Source: HLUCCA09 sp039822045
Lineage (GTDB): Bacteria; Pseudomonadota; Alphaproteobacteria; Rhodobacterales; Rhodobacteraceae
DNA: 64,000 nucleotides
Direction: 5' to 3'
Assembly (NCBI GenBank): GCA_039822045.1
Contig: JBCBMY010000007.1
Coordinates: 62,001-126,000, forward strand
A program made the position numbers and the translations under genes. Below are positions 62,749 through 64,000 of this stretch, piece by piece. The notes beneath the pieces were generated by a model. The model had not been told where the DNA came from and did not search any database. It saw only the letters and a program-made list of their open reading frames with translations. How positions within the stretch are numbered: position 1 is the first letter of the stretch; the number at the start of each line of letters is the position of its first letter.

Positions 62749-63165
62749 TCCGTGTCTCCTTCAATAATCGCTGCCCGCTCAATGCGGCAGCCCGGCGCGT
62801 CAGTGCGGATCGATCGAACTGACGCCGGAAGGGAGGCAGGGAATCGAGAGCGGTAACGGTCGCGCAGGGGATATGGCACCGCACCGGGCGCACGACAAGG
62901 GTGACGCCCGATGCCAGGGCGCGGATTTTGCAAGAATTGGCCGATCCCGAATGACGCCGCGCCGTTCTCGGTCGCCGTAGTTGGCGAAAGGCAACAATCA
63001 CTCCTCACCAATCCGCATTCTCTACGTATTCCGAGAGGTTGCAGCAGACGGCAAGACCAATTGGATCGCGAGATGGGGCGAGACTGCACTCATCGGTGCG
63101 CGGCAAACAATGCCTATCGGCCGACCCATAGGCCGCAGGAGTCGGTCGTGTCGGACCTATTGCGT
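62749..63165. other. Leader/intergenic region upstream of the cold-shock gene
   Basis: These 417 bases have no supportable gene. They presumably hold the cold-shock gene promoter and 5' untranslated leader on the minus strand, and the 3' end of the L,D-transpeptidase transcript. Confidence 0.4.
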
Positions 63166-63726
63166 CTAGACGACGGTGACGGTCGCCCCAAGCGGCACGC
63201 GTCCATAGAGGTCGACCACGTGTTCGTTGGTCATGCGGATGCATCCGTTCGAGACCGACCGGCCAATGGATGCCGGTTCGGTGGTGCCGTGGATGCGGAA
63301 GAACGTATCGCGTCCGTTCTGGAACAGGTAGAGCGCGCGCGCGCCAAGCGGGTTGCCTGGGCCGCCGGGCTGAACGTATTCGTTGTCCTTGAAGCGCGCA
63401 TAAGTATCAGGTTCGCGCTCGATCATTTCGTCGGTCGGACGCCAGGTGGGCCACTCTTTCTTGACGTCGATCGTTGCGATACCGGTGAACTCAAGCCCCG
63501 CCCTGCCGACGCCCACGCCATAGCGCACGGCGCGTCCCTGCTCCTCGACCCAGTAGAGGAAGTGCTGCCGCGGCACGACGAGCAGCTGGCCAGGGGCATA
63601 CGACTGTTTCACGCGCACATATTGCGGCATGTACTTTTCATCGAGGGTGAAGCTTTGCTGCGCGGTCACAAGCGCAGGTGTGGCCAGCGTAGCTGCTGTC
63701 GCAGCGAGAAAAGCACGGCGGTGCAT
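63166..63726 (-). CDS. L,D-transpeptidase (YkuD family)
   Basis: The 186-residue periplasmic enzyme makes 3-3 cross-links or attaches proteins to peptidoglycan. A signal peptide (HRRAFLAATAATLATPALVTAQ) precedes a YkuD domain with FRIHGTTEPASIG and SVSNGCIRMTNEHVVDLY, which contain the conserved His, Ser, Cys and Arg. The start at 63726 is chosen because the signal peptide begins there; the frame is open further up without a ribosome site. Confidence 0.95.
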   Translation of the reverse strand: MHRRAFLAATAATLATPALVTAQQSFTLDEKYMPQYVRVKQSYAPGQLLVVPRQHFLYWVEEQGRAVRYGVGVGRAGLEFTGIATIDVKKEWPTWRPTDEMIEREPDTYARFKDNEYVQPGGPGNPLGARALYLFQNGRDTFFRIHGTTEPASIGRSVSNGCIRMTNEHVVDLYGRVPLGATVTVV

Positions 63727-64000
63727 GGGGTATCCCCTGATCTTGACTTCGAATCGCAATTTCGTGTTGCCCGTGACCGTTGCGTTTTTCAACCGGTTGG
63801 AGCGCCGCAGGTGATCGCATTTCCGTGACAGGGGCCGGACTTGGAGACAGAACTTGGGCACGGAGCCGCGCCACTCGGCGGGTGGCTTGAGACCTTTCGA
63901 ACCGCGTACTCGTTGCCGACCACGTCGAGCGCACGCTGCGCATGGGCGGGCTTAACCTTTGGCCGATACCTCGTGCAGCGGGCAACCAGCACACGGGGGG
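63727..64000. other. Right edge, no gene seen
   Basis: The last 274 bases show no recognisable gene on either strand. They may hold the promoter of the L,D-transpeptidase gene. Confidence 0.35.

Noticed and set aside
1..64000. CRISPR arrays, prophage, or a biosynthetic gene cluster
   Set aside because: No regularly spaced identical repeats, no phage structural or integrase genes and no synthase/synthetase genes were seen.

Overview
The window is GC-rich chromosomal DNA from an alphaproteobacterium, very probably a marine member of the Rhodobacteraceae (Roseobacter group). The evidence is the gene content: an aa3-type ctaD next to a DUF2244 gene, a complete beta-hydroxyaspartate cycle locus (bhcR-bhcABCD), an RHH-less putA with a divergent Lrp regulator, tamA-tamB next to a ParA-like ATPase, and RTX-type calcium-binding proteins. 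Species cannot be fixed by eye.

Layout. 1-6.5 kb: the 3' end of an RTX protein, then a minus-strand core block (glycosyltransferase-like, DUF2244, ctaD, a membrane protein, lipB) and tRNA-Leu(GAG). 6.5-18 kb: an accessory stretch starting right after the tRNA. It holds an aldo/keto reductase, a wrecked SDR gene, a serine hydrolase, a complete IS5-type element with CTAG target duplication, a PAS-GGDEF-EAL protein, an unknown protein paired with an MFS carrier, and a seven-copy 11-bp phased repeat. 18-26 kb: SH3 protein, 2-hydroxyacid dehydrogenase, a membrane protein, htpX, a lipase-like protein, a DUF2269/SDR-DoxX pair and two broken genes (a LysR regulator and a secreted protein). 26-31 kb: a dimethylglycine/sarcosine-dehydrogenase-like enzyme, a P-loop kinase, then about 2 kb of decayed sequence. 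31-40 kb: cytochrome c, a DAO oxidoreductase, a CBS protein, lldD divergent from a nitroreductase-like/marR operon, trpA, small proteins and a spondin/RTX protein. 40.9-47.3 kb: ychF, putA, an Lrp regulator and a D-Ala-D-Ala carboxypeptidase. 47.3-53.9 kb: the beta-hydroxyaspartate cycle locus, extended by a GAPDH-family gene. 53.8-61.6 kb: a frameshifted DMT exporter and tamB-tamA. 61.7-63.7 kb: a ParA-like ATPase, a cold-shock protein and an L,D-transpeptidase.

How the genes work together. BhcA-D turn two glyoxylate (from glycolate) into oxaloacetate, with glycine as a carrier; the adjoining GAPDH-family gene may serve gluconeogenesis from that product. LldD, PutA, the DMGDH-like enzyme and the DAO oxidoreductase fit a life on small marine organic acids and amines. 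TamA/TamB and the L,D-transpeptidase serve the envelope.

The structures least explained by ordinary annotation are: two long-stem hairpins whose 15-nt loops are perfect G-quadruplex motifs on the opposite strand (19800 and 50497); the 11-bp helically phased array at 17868-17944; repeated ATCGAAC operators in the lldD/marR intergenic region; and a tenfold repeated segment in TamB. All calls come from reading sequence and translations; no database search was run.
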